Notes under the pieces: generated by a model
Seen by the model: only the letters and a program-made list of their open reading frames with translations
Databases searched by the model: none
Told to the model about the DNA's origin: nothing
Made by a program: the position numbers and the translations under genes
Source: Streptomyces sp. NBC_00249
GTDB lineage: Bacteria > Actinomycetota > Actinomycetes > Streptomycetales > Streptomycetaceae
NCBI RefSeq assembly: GCF_026342355.1
Contig: NZ_JAPEMV010000009.1
Location: forward strand, 353,722-417,721
Length of the DNA: 64,000 nucleotides
Reading direction: 5' to 3'
Shown: positions 1-8,122 of the stretch, one piece after another
Position numbering within the stretch: the stretch's first letter is position 1
Layout: every line of letters starts with the position of its first letter

Positions 1-1208
1 TAGTCGACCGGGTCGTGCCCGGGTACGAGGATCCCCGTCACGCCGTCGTTGACGGCGACGGGCAGTCCGCCCACCTCGGCGGCCAGCACCGGCGTACCGG
101 TGGCCTGGGCTTCGAGGGCGACGAGCCCGAAGGACTCGCTGTAGGACGGCATGACCAGCACGGACGCCGCCCGGAACCAGTCGGCGAGCCCGTCCTGGCG
201 GACCGGCGGGTGGAAGTGCACGAGGTCGGCGATGCCGAGCTTCGCGGCGAGCTTCTGCAGCCCCTCCGGCTTGGCGAGGCCGCTGCCGCTGGGGCCGCCG
301 ACGACGGGGACGAAGAGGCGCGAGCGCAGCGAGGGGTCGCGGTCGACGAGCTCGGCGACGGCGCGCAGCAGGATGTCGGGGGCCTTGAGGGGCTGGATGC
401 GGCCCGCGAAGAGCGGGATGACGGCGTCCTGCGGCAGGCCGAGGCGGGCGCGGGCGGCGGCGCGGCCGTCGCCGACGGTGAAGCGGTCGAGGTTCACGCC
501 GGGGTGGACGACGGCGACCTTGCCGGGGTCGGCCTCGTAGTGCCGTACGAGTTCGTCGGCCTCCTCGGCGGTGTTCGCGATGAGGCGGTCGGCGGCGGCC
601 ACGATCTGGGTCTCGCCGATGACGCGGGCGGCGGGCTCGGGGGTGTCGCCCTCGGCGAGGGCGGCGTTCTTCACCTTGGCCATGGTGTGCATGGCGTGGA
701 CCAGGGGCACGCCCCAGCGTTCGGCGGCGAGCCAGCCGACGTGGCCGGAGAGCCAGTAATGGGAGTGGACGAGGTCGTAGTAGCCGGGGCGGTGTCCGGC
801 CCAGGCCTGCATGACTCCGTGGGTGAAGGCGCACAGCTGCGCCGGGAGCTCCTCCTTGGCGAGGCCCTCGTAGGGGCCCGCGTCCACGTGCCGTACGAGG
901 ACGCCGGGCGCGAGCTCGACGGCGGGCGGCAGTCCGCCGGTGGTCGCGCGGGTGAAGATCTCGACCTCGATGTTGATCGCGGCGAGGCGTTTGGCGAGTT
1001 CGACGATGTAGACGTTCATCCCGCCGGCGTCGCCGGTGCCGGGCTGGTGCAGCGGTGAGGTGTGCACGCTGAGCATGGCCACGCGGCGAGGCTTGCGGTG
1101 GTGGCCGACGGCGGGCAGGCGCAGCCGGGGCGGGTCGTGGCGGGTGCCGCGGGCGGCGGCGATGCGGCCGCTGATGCTGCCGCCGAGACGGGACACGTAC
1201 TGGCTCAA
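1..1208 (-). CDS. mshA: D-inositol-3-phosphate glycosyltransferase MshA, C-terminus cut by the window edge
   Basis: First step of mycothiol biosynthesis: transfers GlcNAc from UDP-GlcNAc to 1L-myo-inositol 3-phosphate in the cytoplasm. About 402 residues are visible. The GT-B N-terminal domain has the MshA-typical HTSPLHQPGTGDAGGMNVYI segment near residue 50. The C-terminal half has the sugar-nucleotide motif region PSYSESFGLVALEAQATGTP. The gene runs off position 1, so the last part is missing. The start is read as TTG at 1208 because an AGAGGAA ribosome binding site lies about 9 bases upstream and the protein aligns with the usual N-terminus (LSQYVSRLGGSISGR); an internal ATG lies near 1076. 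Divergent from the methyltransferase at 1446. mshD, the last mycothiol step, lies near 31.8 kb in this window. Confidence 0.93.
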   Translation of the reverse strand, partial: MSQYVSRLGGSISGRIAAARGTRHDPPRLRLPAVGHHRKPRRVAMLSVHTSPLHQPGTGDAGGMNVYIVELAKRLAAINIEVEIFTRATTGGLPPAVELAPGVLVRHVDAGPYEGLAKEELPAQLCAFTHGVMQAWAGHRPGYYDLVHSHYWLSGHVGWLAAERWGVPLVHAMHTMAKVKNAALAEGDTPEPAARVIGETQIVAAADRLIANTAEEADELVRHYEADPGKVAVVHPGVNLDRFTVGDGRAAARARLGLPQDAVIPLFAGRIQPLKAPDILLRAVAELVDRDPSLRSRLFVPVVGGPSGSGLAKPEGLQKLAAKLGIADLVHFHPPVRQDGLADWFRAASVLVMPSYSESFGLVALEAQATGTPVLAAEVGGLPVAVNDGVTGILVPGHDPVD

Positions 1209-1224
1209 GGGAGCAGTTCCTCTC

Positions 1225-1272
1225 GCTCGGACGACGGGCTCGGACGACGGTCGGTCGAGGCTCGGACGACGG
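1225..1272. repeat. Three copies of a 13-bp GCTCGGACGACGG repeat in the mshA leader
   Basis: GCTCGGACGACGG occurs at 1225-1237, 1238-1250 and 1260-1272, just upstream of the mshA ribosome binding site. It lies in the mshA/methyltransferase divergent spacer, where I see no confident promoter. Confidence 0.6.
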
Positions 1273-1445
1273 GCACGGACGGGACGGACGCTCATGCCGT
1301 GGGGCGGCATGACTGCGGGAGCGCGGTCGGCGCTCTGCAAGGAGTGCAACCCGGACGGCCGTGCCGCGCATTCCGGGGCACTGGAATTTCCTTCTCGGTT
1401 TGCAGGATTTTTATCTGGCGCGGGCGCTCCGCTTACGCTCCCCCC

Positions 1446-2258
1446 ATGGTCTCCCGCAGCACTCCGCCGCCCCCGAAGCGCCCTGTCGGCACCGTGACGC
1501 GCGGGACCACGAACCCGAACCGGCTGCGCCGCATGGACCGCTGGATCGCCGCCACGCACGGGGCCGCGCTGCGCCGGGCCGACGCGCCGGTGGCGGTGGA
1601 CCTGGGGTACGGGGCCGCGCCCTGGACGGCGGTGGAGCTGCTGGGGCGGCTGCGGCGGGAGGCGCCCGCCGTACGGGTGGTCGGCATCGAGATCGAGCCG
1701 GCGCGGGTGGCGGGGGCCAAGCCGTACGAGCGGGAGGGGCTGTCCTTCCGGCACGGGGGCTTCGAGGTGCCGCTGGACGGCGGGGAGCGCCCGGCGCTGA
1801 TCCGCGCGGCGAACGTACTGCGCCAGTACGACGAGGAGCAGGTGGCCCGGGTGTGGGAGCTGCTGTGCGGGCGGCTGGCGCCGGGCGGGCTGCTCGTCGA
1901 GGGGACGTGCGACGAGATCGGGCGGCGGCACGTGTGGGTGGCGCTGGGTCCCGAGGGGCCGCGGACGGTGACGTTCGCGACCCGGCTGGGTTCGCTGGAG
2001 CGGCCCTCGGACCTGGCGGAGCGGCTGCCGAAGGCGCTGATCCACCGGAACGTGCCGGGTGAGCCGGTGCACGCGTTCCTGCGGGACTTCGACCGGGCGT
2101 GGGCGGCGGCGGCCCCGTACGCCTCCTACGGGGCGCGGCAGCGGTGGATCCGGACGGCGCGGGCGCTGTCGGGGAACTGGCCGCTCGCGGACGGGCCGGG
2201 GCGGTGGCGGCAGGGGGAACTGACGGTGCGGTGGGAGGCGTTGCGCCCGGCGGAGTGA
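1446..2258 (+). CDS. Class I SAM-dependent methyltransferase-like protein
   Basis: 270 residues from an ATG at 1446. A Rossmann-type methyltransferase fold is suggested by the motif I region VAVDLGYGAAPWTAVELL near residue 45, an acidic strand end (VVGIEIEP) and a post-I region. The substrate cannot be read from sequence. The first 35 residues are Pro/Arg-rich and probably flexible. It is divergent from mshA, an arrangement I recall from other Streptomyces genomes, but nothing in the sequence links it to mycothiol. Confidence 0.8.
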   Translation: MVSRSTPPPPKRPVGTVTRGTTNPNRLRRMDRWIAATHGAALRRADAPVAVDLGYGAAPWTAVELLGRLRREAPAVRVVGIEIEPARVAGAKPYEREGLSFRHGGFEVPLDGGERPALIRAANVLRQYDEEQVARVWELLCGRLAPGGLLVEGTCDEIGRRHVWVALGPEGPRTVTFATRLGSLERPSDLAERLPKALIHRNVPGEPVHAFLRDFDRAWAAAAPYASYGARQRWIRTARALSGNWPLADGPGRWRQGELTVRWEALRPAE

Positions 2259-2432
2259 ATGTCGCCGTGTGGGGAACCGGGGGTTGGGGCGGCCCGTTGA
2301 GTCGTCAGGGATGGGCGGGGAGTGAGCGGTCATGATCGGAGCGGCATCCGGAGGGTGTTGGAATTCACCGAGTCGTGGCACCATCCCGGAGACAGTGCAA
2401 AGTTACTGATGAATAGTCAGATCTGATGTCAA

Positions 2433-3596
2433 GTGATGTCGGCTCTGACCGGGGCGCCTGGGGGAGCCATGGGGACCGCGAAGCGTGTGTCGCGAGCATC
2501 GTCTCGTCGGCAGGGAGTGTCCGCGCTGACACTGCTGTGCGCGATGGCGATACTGACGGCCCCCGGGCTCGCGGTGGGCAGTGCGTACGCCGCTCCGGGC
2601 GCGCCCTCGGCTCCGACGGCCCCCGTCGACCCGGCACCGCCGGCCGCCGCCGCACCCGGGGCGAAGTCGCTGGAGCAGGTCCACAAGGAGATAGAGGACC
2701 TCTACCGGCAGGCCGGCTCCGCGACGGACGCGTACAACCTCGCGGAGAGCGAGACCAAGGCGCAGAGCGAGCGGATCGTCGAGATCGCCAAGCTGGTGGT
2801 GGCGGGCCAGGACCGCATCGCGGGCCTGAAGGACCGCGCGGGCGCCGCCGCCCGCGCCCAGTACCGCTCGGGCGGACTGCCGCCGGGCGCGGCGCTGGCC
2901 CTGAGCGACAGCCCGAGCGCCTTCCTCGACGGGGCGGGCCGGCTGCGGCAGGGCGAGAAGGCCACCACGGACCTGCTGTCCGAACTGAACCGGACCCAGA
3001 CGGACTTGGAGCGGTACGCCAAGGACGCGGGCGCCATCTGGCAGAAGATGGAGGAGAACCGGGTCAAGAAGGAAGCCGCCAAGAAGGAGATCGAGGACAA
3101 GATCAAGGCGGCGGAGGCCCTGGAGAACAGGCTGGCGGCCGAGGAGAAGGCGCGGCTGCTCCAGCTGGAGCAGGAAGCCCAGTACAGGGCGCAGACGGCC
3201 TGGCTGTCGACGGGCGCGATGAAGGACGTCAAGGGCTCGGCGACGGACGCGGGGAAGCGGGCCGTGCAGTTCGCCACCGCGCAGATGGGGAAGCCGTACG
3301 TCTGGGGCGCCGTGGGGCCGGACTCCTTCGACTGCTCCGGGCTGACGTCCAAGGCGTGGCTCGCGGCGGGGCGGGGCATCCCGCGGACCTCGCAGGAGCA
3401 GCTGCGGCTGCTGCCGAAGGTCGCGGTGAAGGACATGCGGCCGGGCGATCTGATCATCTACTTCGACGACGCGAGCCATGTCGGGATGTACGTCGGTGAC
3501 GGCGCGATGGTCCACGCCCCGCGGCCGGGGCGCAACGTGACGATGGCGGGCGTGGGCTCGATGCCGATCAAGGCCGTGGTCCGCCCCGACGCGTAA
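2433..3596 (+). CDS. Secreted NlpC/P60 family peptidoglycan hydrolase
   Basis: Exported cell-wall endopeptidase of the C40 family, expected to cut peptide stems of peptidoglycan. A signal peptide with an Arg-rich n-region, a hydrophobic core and an AYAAPG cleavage region covers about the first 50 residues. Then comes a long coiled-coil region (about 70-260, with many Glu/Lys/Gln) and a C-terminal NlpC/P60 domain. Catalytic Cys lies in DSFDCSGL, His in DASHVGMYVG, and the third polar residue in MVHAPRPG. The start is uncertain: GTG 2433 and ATG 2436 lack a good ribosome binding site, whereas ATG 2469 has GGGGGAG but very close. Domain order resembles the RipA/Cwl group that needs activation by an envelope partner. 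Confidence 0.9.
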   Translation: MMSALTGAPGGAMGTAKRVSRASSRRQGVSALTLLCAMAILTAPGLAVGSAYAAPGAPSAPTAPVDPAPPAAAAPGAKSLEQVHKEIEDLYRQAGSATDAYNLAESETKAQSERIVEIAKLVVAGQDRIAGLKDRAGAAARAQYRSGGLPPGAALALSDSPSAFLDGAGRLRQGEKATTDLLSELNRTQTDLERYAKDAGAIWQKMEENRVKKEAAKKEIEDKIKAAEALENRLAAEEKARLLQLEQEAQYRAQTAWLSTGAMKDVKGSATDAGKRAVQFATAQMGKPYVWGAVGPDSFDCSGLTSKAWLAAGRGIPRTSQEQLRLLPKVAVKDMRPGDLIIYFDDASHVGMYVGDGAMVHAPRPGRNVTMAGVGSMPIKAVVRPDA

Positions 3597-3824
3597 GCCC
3601 TGGCCGGGCGGGTTGGGGGGGCGGGTCGCTGCCCGGTCTCCCCGGGCCGGCCCGGGCCCGGCTCGTGGAGGTGCGGGTATCTCGGTGGGCGGGACGGGTC
3701 GTGGAGGTCTCGTGACGTTGGTCATCCCTTCGGCCCGGTTTTCCCCCGCGATAACGGCATATGACGGCGGCCCTCCCCCGGCAGCCATTCCGCTCGCCCG
3801 TACCGGCCCGCTAGGGTCGGGCGC

Positions 3825-5129
3825 ATGAGCGCACCCTCGGGGGGAGGGAAGGAACCGGAGACCATGCCCGTACCCGTACCGAGGCAGAGGGACATCCCCG
3901 CCCCGGAGGGCGGTCCGGCGGTTCCCCCCGTCACCCTCGCGCCGCCCGGCCCCGCGTCACTGACCCTCCTGGTGATCGGCGAGGACCCCGCGGGCGGCCT
4001 CACCGTCCCCGAGATCCTCGACGCCGACGGCCACCACCGCATCCGGCTGCGCAGTGCCCGCAACCTCACCGAGGCCGCCCGCCTGCTCACGCCGGACGTG
4101 CACTGCGTGCTGCTCGACCTGTCCCTGCCCGGCGCCGCGGGCGACGACTCCGGCGACGGCCTGGCCACCCTGCGCGAGGTCCTTCGTATCGCGCCCCGCC
4201 ACGCCGTCCTCGTCCTCACCGCCGAGGCCGATGCGGACCGCGCCGCCGAGGCCGTCCGCGTGGGCGCGCAGGACTTCCTCTTCCGCGACGAGCTCGACGG
4301 CCGGCTGCTGAGCCGCGCCATCCGCTACGCGGTGGAGAGAAAGCGGGCGGACATCGCCCAGTACAAGCTTGCAGAATCGAAACTGCGCGCCCAGGAGAAC
4401 GCCCGTCTCGAACGCGGCCTGCTCCCCACCCCGCTCCTGGAGGGCTCCGACCTGCGGTTCGCCGCCCGCTACCGCCCCGGCCGCAGCCGGGCCCTGCTCG
4501 GCGGGGACTTCTACGACACCGTCCGCACCCCCGACGGCACCGTCCACGCCATGATCGGCGACGTCTGCGGCCACGGCCCCGACGAAGCGGCCCTCGGCGT
4601 CGAGCTGCGCATCGCCTGGCGGGCCCTGACCCTGGCCGGGCTGTGCGGGGACGACCTGCTCTCCACCCTCCAGGAGGTCCTGGAGGTCGAGCGCCCCTGC
4701 GAGGAGATCTTCGCGACCCTGTGCACGGTGGACATCGCCCCGGACGGCCGCCGTGCGGGCCTATGCCTGGCGGGCCACCCGGCCCCGCTCATATCCCGGC
4801 CGGGCCGCCCCGCGCGGCTCCTCCCGTACGAGAACAGCGGTCCGGCGCTCGGGCTGCTGCCCCGGGCCCGCTGGCCCCGCCGCCAGGTCGAACTGGGCGG
4901 CACCTGGAGCCTGATGATGTACACCGACGGCCTCATCGAGGGCCGCATCGGCGAGGGCCGTGAGCGCCTCGGGCAGGACGGCATGGTCGAGATGATCAAC
5001 CGCCACCTGAACGACGGCCTGAGCGGCGAGAGCCTGCTGGAGGCCTCCGTCACCGAGGCCCGCCGCCTCAACGGCGGCGAGCTCACCGACGACGTCGCCG
5101 TCGTCCTGCTCTCCCGCGCGGCGGGCTGA
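3825..5129 (+). CDS. Receiver-domain PP2C (SpoIIE/RsbU-type) serine phosphatase
   Basis: 434 residues, ATG start. Residues about 45-165 are a response-regulator receiver domain with the phospho-acceptor Asp in VLLDLSLPG and the Lys position replaced in a degenerate RDELDG region. A helical linker follows (about 170-200). Then comes a PP2C/SpoIIE phosphatase domain with metal-binding acidic residues in LGGDFYD, GDVCGHGPDEAA, MYTDGLIEG and ELTDDVAVVLL. Proteins of this type dephosphorylate anti-sigma antagonists in partner-switching pathways; the cognate anti-sigma and antagonist are not in this window. The receiver suggests control by a histidine kinase, but none is adjacent. Confidence 0.9.
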   Translation: MSAPSGGGKEPETMPVPVPRQRDIPAPEGGPAVPPVTLAPPGPASLTLLVIGEDPAGGLTVPEILDADGHHRIRLRSARNLTEAARLLTPDVHCVLLDLSLPGAAGDDSGDGLATLREVLRIAPRHAVLVLTAEADADRAAEAVRVGAQDFLFRDELDGRLLSRAIRYAVERKRADIAQYKLAESKLRAQENARLERGLLPTPLLEGSDLRFAARYRPGRSRALLGGDFYDTVRTPDGTVHAMIGDVCGHGPDEAALGVELRIAWRALTLAGLCGDDLLSTLQEVLEVERPCEEIFATLCTVDIAPDGRRAGLCLAGHPAPLISRPGRPARLLPYENSGPALGLLPRARWPRRQVELGGTWSLMMYTDGLIEGRIGEGRERLGQDGMVEMINRHLNDGLSGESLLEASVTEARRLNGGELTDDVAVVLLSRAAG

Positions 5130-5149
5130 CGGCAGAGCGCCTGGACGGC

Positions 5150-5497
5150 CTAGCGGCCGCCGTTGTAGGGGCCGTACGGTCCGTCGCTGCTGCTACCGCC
5201 CTTGCGGCGGCCGCCGCGCCCGCCCGAGACCTGCTTGAGGGCGGGCCGGACGTCGACCATGAACACGATGCTGGCGACCAGGCCCGCGAGCGTCAGGAAC
5301 CAGAACGTCGCGAGGAACACGTCGACGACGACCGTCATCCCGAGGACGACCAGCCAGAAGGTCTTGGTCTGCTTGTCGGCCGCCCGGTAGGCGTCCTCAC
5401 GCGGTACGGCGGCGAGGACGAAGGCCACCACGGCCAGCAGCAGCATCGCGTAGCCGAACAGCGGGAGCACACCGTCTTTGAAACCTTGCATGAGCAT
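5150..5497 (-). CDS. DUF2516 family small membrane protein
   Basis: 115 residues with three hydrophobic segments (about 13-30, 45-65 and 65-82) and a Gly/Arg/Ser-rich cytoplasmic tail. It matches the DUF2516 family by recognition; function unknown. It lies downstream of the HBHA-like gene on the same strand. The same pair occurs in mycobacteria (Rv0475 hbhA, Rv0476), which supports a conserved link. ATG at 5497 is used; a second ATG two codons later is equally possible. Its end faces the phosphatase gene 20 bp away. Confidence 0.85.
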   Translation of the reverse strand: MLMQGFKDGVLPLFGYAMLLLAVVAFVLAAVPREDAYRAADKQTKTFWLVVLGMTVVVDVFLATFWFLTLAGLVASIVFMVDVRPALKQVSGGRGGRRKGGSSSDGPYGPYNGGR

Positions 5498-5518
5498 CGA
5501 CTCGACCGCCTTCTCGCA

Positions 5519-5562
5519 TCTGCCGCACCTGCCGCACCTGCCGCACCTGCCGCACCTGCCTC
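5519..5562. repeat. Short tandem repeat of CTGCCGCAC (9 bp, about 4.5 copies)
   Basis: A perfect 9-bp tandem array lies between the DUF2516 start and the HBHA-like gene, in the 5' leader of the DUF2516 gene. Copy number is likely variable between strains. Confidence 0.9.
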
Positions 5563-5640
5563 CACGCTACCGCCGGAGCCACGGTGCGAAACGGGAACGG
5601 GCCGGACACCACGCGGGTGCCCGGCCCGCTCACGAACCGA

Positions 5641-6204
5641 TCAGCTCTCTTCGCCGGGCACGGCGGCGGCCTTCTTGGCCGTGCTCTTGCGCGCGGTGGT
5701 CCGCTTCGCGGCCGGCTTCTCCTCGGCGGAAGCCCCGTCGGCGGACGCCTCGGACGGCGCCCGCTCGGCCTCCGGCTCCACGGCCCCGGCGATGTCGACG
5801 ATCTCCTCGGCGACCTCGCCGCGCCAGCCCCGTACGGCCTGCTCGCCGCGCTCGGCGACCTTGTCGTAGGTCTCCTTGGCCCGTACGGCGTACTCGGCGG
5901 CCACGCCGACGCCGCGCAGCGCCAGGTCCTGGGCGGTCTCGCCCAGCTTCTTCGGGTCGATCGCCCCGAAGACCTCGGCGACCTTGGCGGTGACCGCCTC
6001 CTGCGCCTCCTTGGCCTTCTCCTGCACGACCTTCGGGTCGGTGTTCTTCACGGCCTCGATGCGCGCGGGGGCCTCGGCACGCAGCTGCTCGATGAGCCCG
6101 GGCACCTTCTTGGCCTGCTCGACGGCGAGGTCGGCGGTGCCGGCGGCGAAGTAGAGCGGGGTGGGGTCGGTGAGGGTCTTCTTCAGGTCATCGGCGATGG
6201 CCAT
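5641..6204 (-). CDS. HBHA-like lysine/alanine-rich coiled-coil protein
   Basis: 187 residues. The start is ATG 6204, which has a GGGAGGAC ribosome binding site six bases upstream. Residues about 15-125 form amphipathic alpha-helix/coiled coil, and the tail (about 160-187) is Lys/Ala-rich (AAKRTTARKSTAKKAAA). This is the architecture of mycobacterial heparin-binding haemagglutinin HbhA, whose Lys-rich tail binds polyanions and whose coiled coil dimerises. No signal peptide is seen. In a saprophyte an adhesin role is doubtful; a membrane- or polymer-associated scaffold is an alternative. An XRE regulator lies upstream and DUF2516 downstream, as in Rv0474-Rv0476. Confidence 0.82.
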   Translation of the reverse strand: MAIADDLKKTLTDPTPLYFAAGTADLAVEQAKKVPGLIEQLRAEAPARIEAVKNTDPKVVQEKAKEAQEAVTAKVAEVFGAIDPKKLGETAQDLALRGVGVAAEYAVRAKETYDKVAERGEQAVRGWRGEVAEEIVDIAGAVEPEAERAPSEASADGASAEEKPAAKRTTARKSTAKKAAAVPGEES

Positions 6205-6227
6205 GTGCTGGTCCTCCCGGATCACAG

Positions 6228-6647
6228 TCAACTACTCGTAGGGGGCATCGCGGTGTCGTCGGACCCGGTGTCGTCGGACCCGGCGCCTGCGGCCGCTTCC
6301 TCCAGCGCGTTCTCCTTGCGGAACGAGTCGTAGATCTGGAGCAGCACCTGCTTCTGCCGCTCGTTGATCGACGGGTCCGAGAGGATGACGGCCCGCGTCT
6401 CCACCTCGTCCCGGTCCCGCTCGTCGAGGATGCCGGCCTGCACGTACAGCGTCTCCGCGGAGATCCGCAGCGCCTTGGCCAGCTGCTGGAGGATGTCCGC
6501 GCTCGGCTTGCGCAGCCCGCGCTCGATCTGGCTCAGGTACGGATTCGACACCCCCGCGGCGTCGGCCAGCTGCCGAAGCGAGAGCTGGGCCTGCCGCCGC
6601 TGCTCGCGGAGGTATTCGCCGAGGTTTCCGACGTTGAGCGATGCCAT
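6228..6647 (-). CDS. XRE-family helix-turn-helix regulator (Rv0474-like)
   Basis: 139 residues from ATG 6647. Residues about 9-65 are a Cro/CI-type HTH (LRQLADAAGVSNPYLSQIER). They are followed by a helical region ending in an acidic, repetitive GSDDTGSDDT tail. It sits 23 bp upstream of the HBHA-like gene, so it probably shares its transcript and may control it. An in-frame extension to 6725 is possible but has no ribosome binding site and unlikely sequence. The counterpart next to hbhA in mycobacteria is also an XRE regulator. Confidence 0.88.
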   Translation of the reverse strand: MASLNVGNLGEYLREQRRQAQLSLRQLADAAGVSNPYLSQIERGLRKPSADILQQLAKALRISAETLYVQAGILDERDRDEVETRAVILSDPSINERQKQVLLQIYDSFRKENALEEAAAGAGSDDTGSDDTAMPPTSS

Positions 6648-6785
6648 GCCCCGATCCTGCCGCACCGTGCTAACTATTGCAAGCGCCTGCTTGCAAAAGC
6701 TCCCACCCCGTCTCCGGCGGTGCATGGGCTGACGCCACGCGGTCCTCGCCGCTGCCCCGGAACCAGCCGGAGTCGTTGCCCAAGG

Positions 6786-7157
6786 TCAGCGAGGCGTGAG
6801 GAGGCAGAACTCGTTGCCTTCCGGGTCGGCCATGACCGTCCAGGGGACGTCGCCCTGCCCCACGTCGGCGAGCGTCGCGCCGAGATCCTTCAAGCGCGCG
6901 ACCAACTCCTCTTGATGGGCGGTCGAGGTGGTGGCCAGATCGAGGTGCACGCGGTTCTTGACCGTTTTGGGTTCCGGGCGGGCGATGATGTCGATGCAAA
7001 CGGCCACGGGGTCGGGGTAGGCGAAGCCCACGGGTTCGAGGTTGGTCACGCCGGGTCCCTCGCTGTCGACACCCCAACCGAGTGCCTCCGCCCAGAACCG
7101 GCCGAGCGCGAGGTCGTCATGAGCCTTCATGTTGATCTGCACAAGCCGTGTTGCCAT
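6786..7157 (-). CDS. VOC superfamily (glyoxalase/bleomycin-resistance-like) protein
   Basis: 123 residues with the two beta-alpha-beta-beta-beta half-modules of the vicinal-oxygen-chelate fold. Putative metal or ligand positions are RVHLDLATT in the middle and MADPEGNEFCLL at the end, typical of the Glyoxalase_6 group. The reaction is unknown. It stands alone, in the same orientation as the genes on both sides. Confidence 0.83.
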   Translation of the reverse strand: MATRLVQINMKAHDDLALGRFWAEALGWGVDSEGPGVTNLEPVGFAYPDPVAVCIDIIARPEPKTVKNRVHLDLATTSTAHQEELVARLKDLGATLADVGQGDVPWTVMADPEGNEFCLLTPR

Positions 7158-7222
7158 GCCGCAGATCCTAGAAGCCCGCTGGCCGCCGCCGTTCTCGCGG
7201 CGGCGGCCGGGGTGGGGAGGGG

Positions 7223-8122
7223 TCAGGCCTCCAGTGGGGGCAGGTGCAGGGACTTCAGGCGGGTCGGGTCGCTCAGGACGTCGATCGCGACGATCTTGCC
7301 GGAGACCACGGTGAAGGCCATGACCGAGACCGCCTTCGCCTGCGGGACCACCACGACACCCGCGGCGCCGTTGATCAGGGCCGGGCGTACGAAGGCGACC
7401 AGCGGGCGGAACGTGGCCGCCTGGCTCGCCACCGTGCGGGCGCCGTGCAGCACCATCGTGAGGCGGCCGCCCACGCCGCCGTCGGAGCGGAGCACCACGT
7501 CCGGGTCGAGTACGGCCACCAGCGCCTCGAACTCCCCGTCACGGGCGGCGGCGAAGAAGGCGTCCACGGCCTCCCGTTGCCGCGCGAGGTCCGCGTCGGG
7601 CGCCGGGGCCTGCCCCTGCACCCGACGCCGGGCGCGGCTCGCCAGCTGCCTGGTCGCGGCCGGGGTCTTCTCCACCAGCGGGGCGATCTCGTCGAACGGC
7701 ACGGCGAACATGTCGTGCAGGACGAACGCCAGCCGCTCCGCCGGGGACAGCGACTCCATCACCACCATCAGCGCCAGCCCCACCGAGTCGGAGAGCAGCA
7801 CCTCCTGCTCGGGGTCGATCCCCCGCGCCGGACTGATCAGCGGATCCGGCATGCGGGTCTCCAGCCGCTCCACCGGGTCCTCGCGGCGCTGTTCGCGCGA
7901 GCGCAGCATGTTCAGGCACACCCGGGCCACGACGGTGGTCAGCCACCCGCCCAGGTTCTCTATCCCGCCCGCGTCGGTGCGGCTGAGCCGCAACCAGGTC
8001 TCCTGGACGGCGTCTTCGGCCTCGGCGAGCGATCCGAGCATCCGGTAGGAGACCGCCCTCAGCCGGTCCCGGTGCTCCTCGAACTCCCCGGGCTCCCCGG
8101 GCTCCCCGAACTCCCCGCTCAC
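7223..8122 (-). CDS. ECF sigma factor with C-terminal SnoaL-like domain (ECF41/SigJ type)
   Basis: 299 residues. Region 2 covers about 15-85 (RMLGSLAEAEDAVQETWLRL), region 4 about 115-170 (LSPAERLAFVLHDMFAVPFD), and a SnoaL-like extension about 185-299. A DGGVGGR segment resembles the DGGGR motif of ECF41 sigma factors, whose extension replaces an anti-sigma factor. It starts at GTG 8122, sharing GTGA with the stop of the upstream methyltransferase gene, so translation is probably coupled. ECF41 genes usually lie beside a small COE-type oxidoreductase or decarboxylase gene; here the partner is a HemK-like methyltransferase. The N-terminus has a short GEFGEPGEPGEF repeat. Confidence 0.88.
   Translation of the reverse strand: MSGEFGEPGEPGEFEEHRDRLRAVSYRMLGSLAEAEDAVQETWLRLSRTDAGGIENLGGWLTTVVARVCLNMLRSREQRREDPVERLETRMPDPLISPARGIDPEQEVLLSDSVGLALMVVMESLSPAERLAFVLHDMFAVPFDEIAPLVEKTPAATRQLASRARRRVQGQAPAPDADLARQREAVDAFFAAARDGEFEALVAVLDPDVVLRSDGGVGGRLTMVLHGARTVASQAATFRPLVAFVRPALINGAAGVVVVPQAKAVSVMAFTVVSGKIVAIDVLSDPTRLKSLHLPPLEA

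Noticed and set aside
15..1058. Plus-strand 347-codon frame at the left edge
   Set aside because: It is the antisense shadow of mshA, which has clear family motifs on the minus strand.
2259..2432. Possible c-di-AMP (ydaO-type) riboswitch before the NlpC/P60 gene, as seen for some streptomycete wall hydrolases
   Set aside because: I could not find the conserved riboswitch core sequences in this 174-bp leader.
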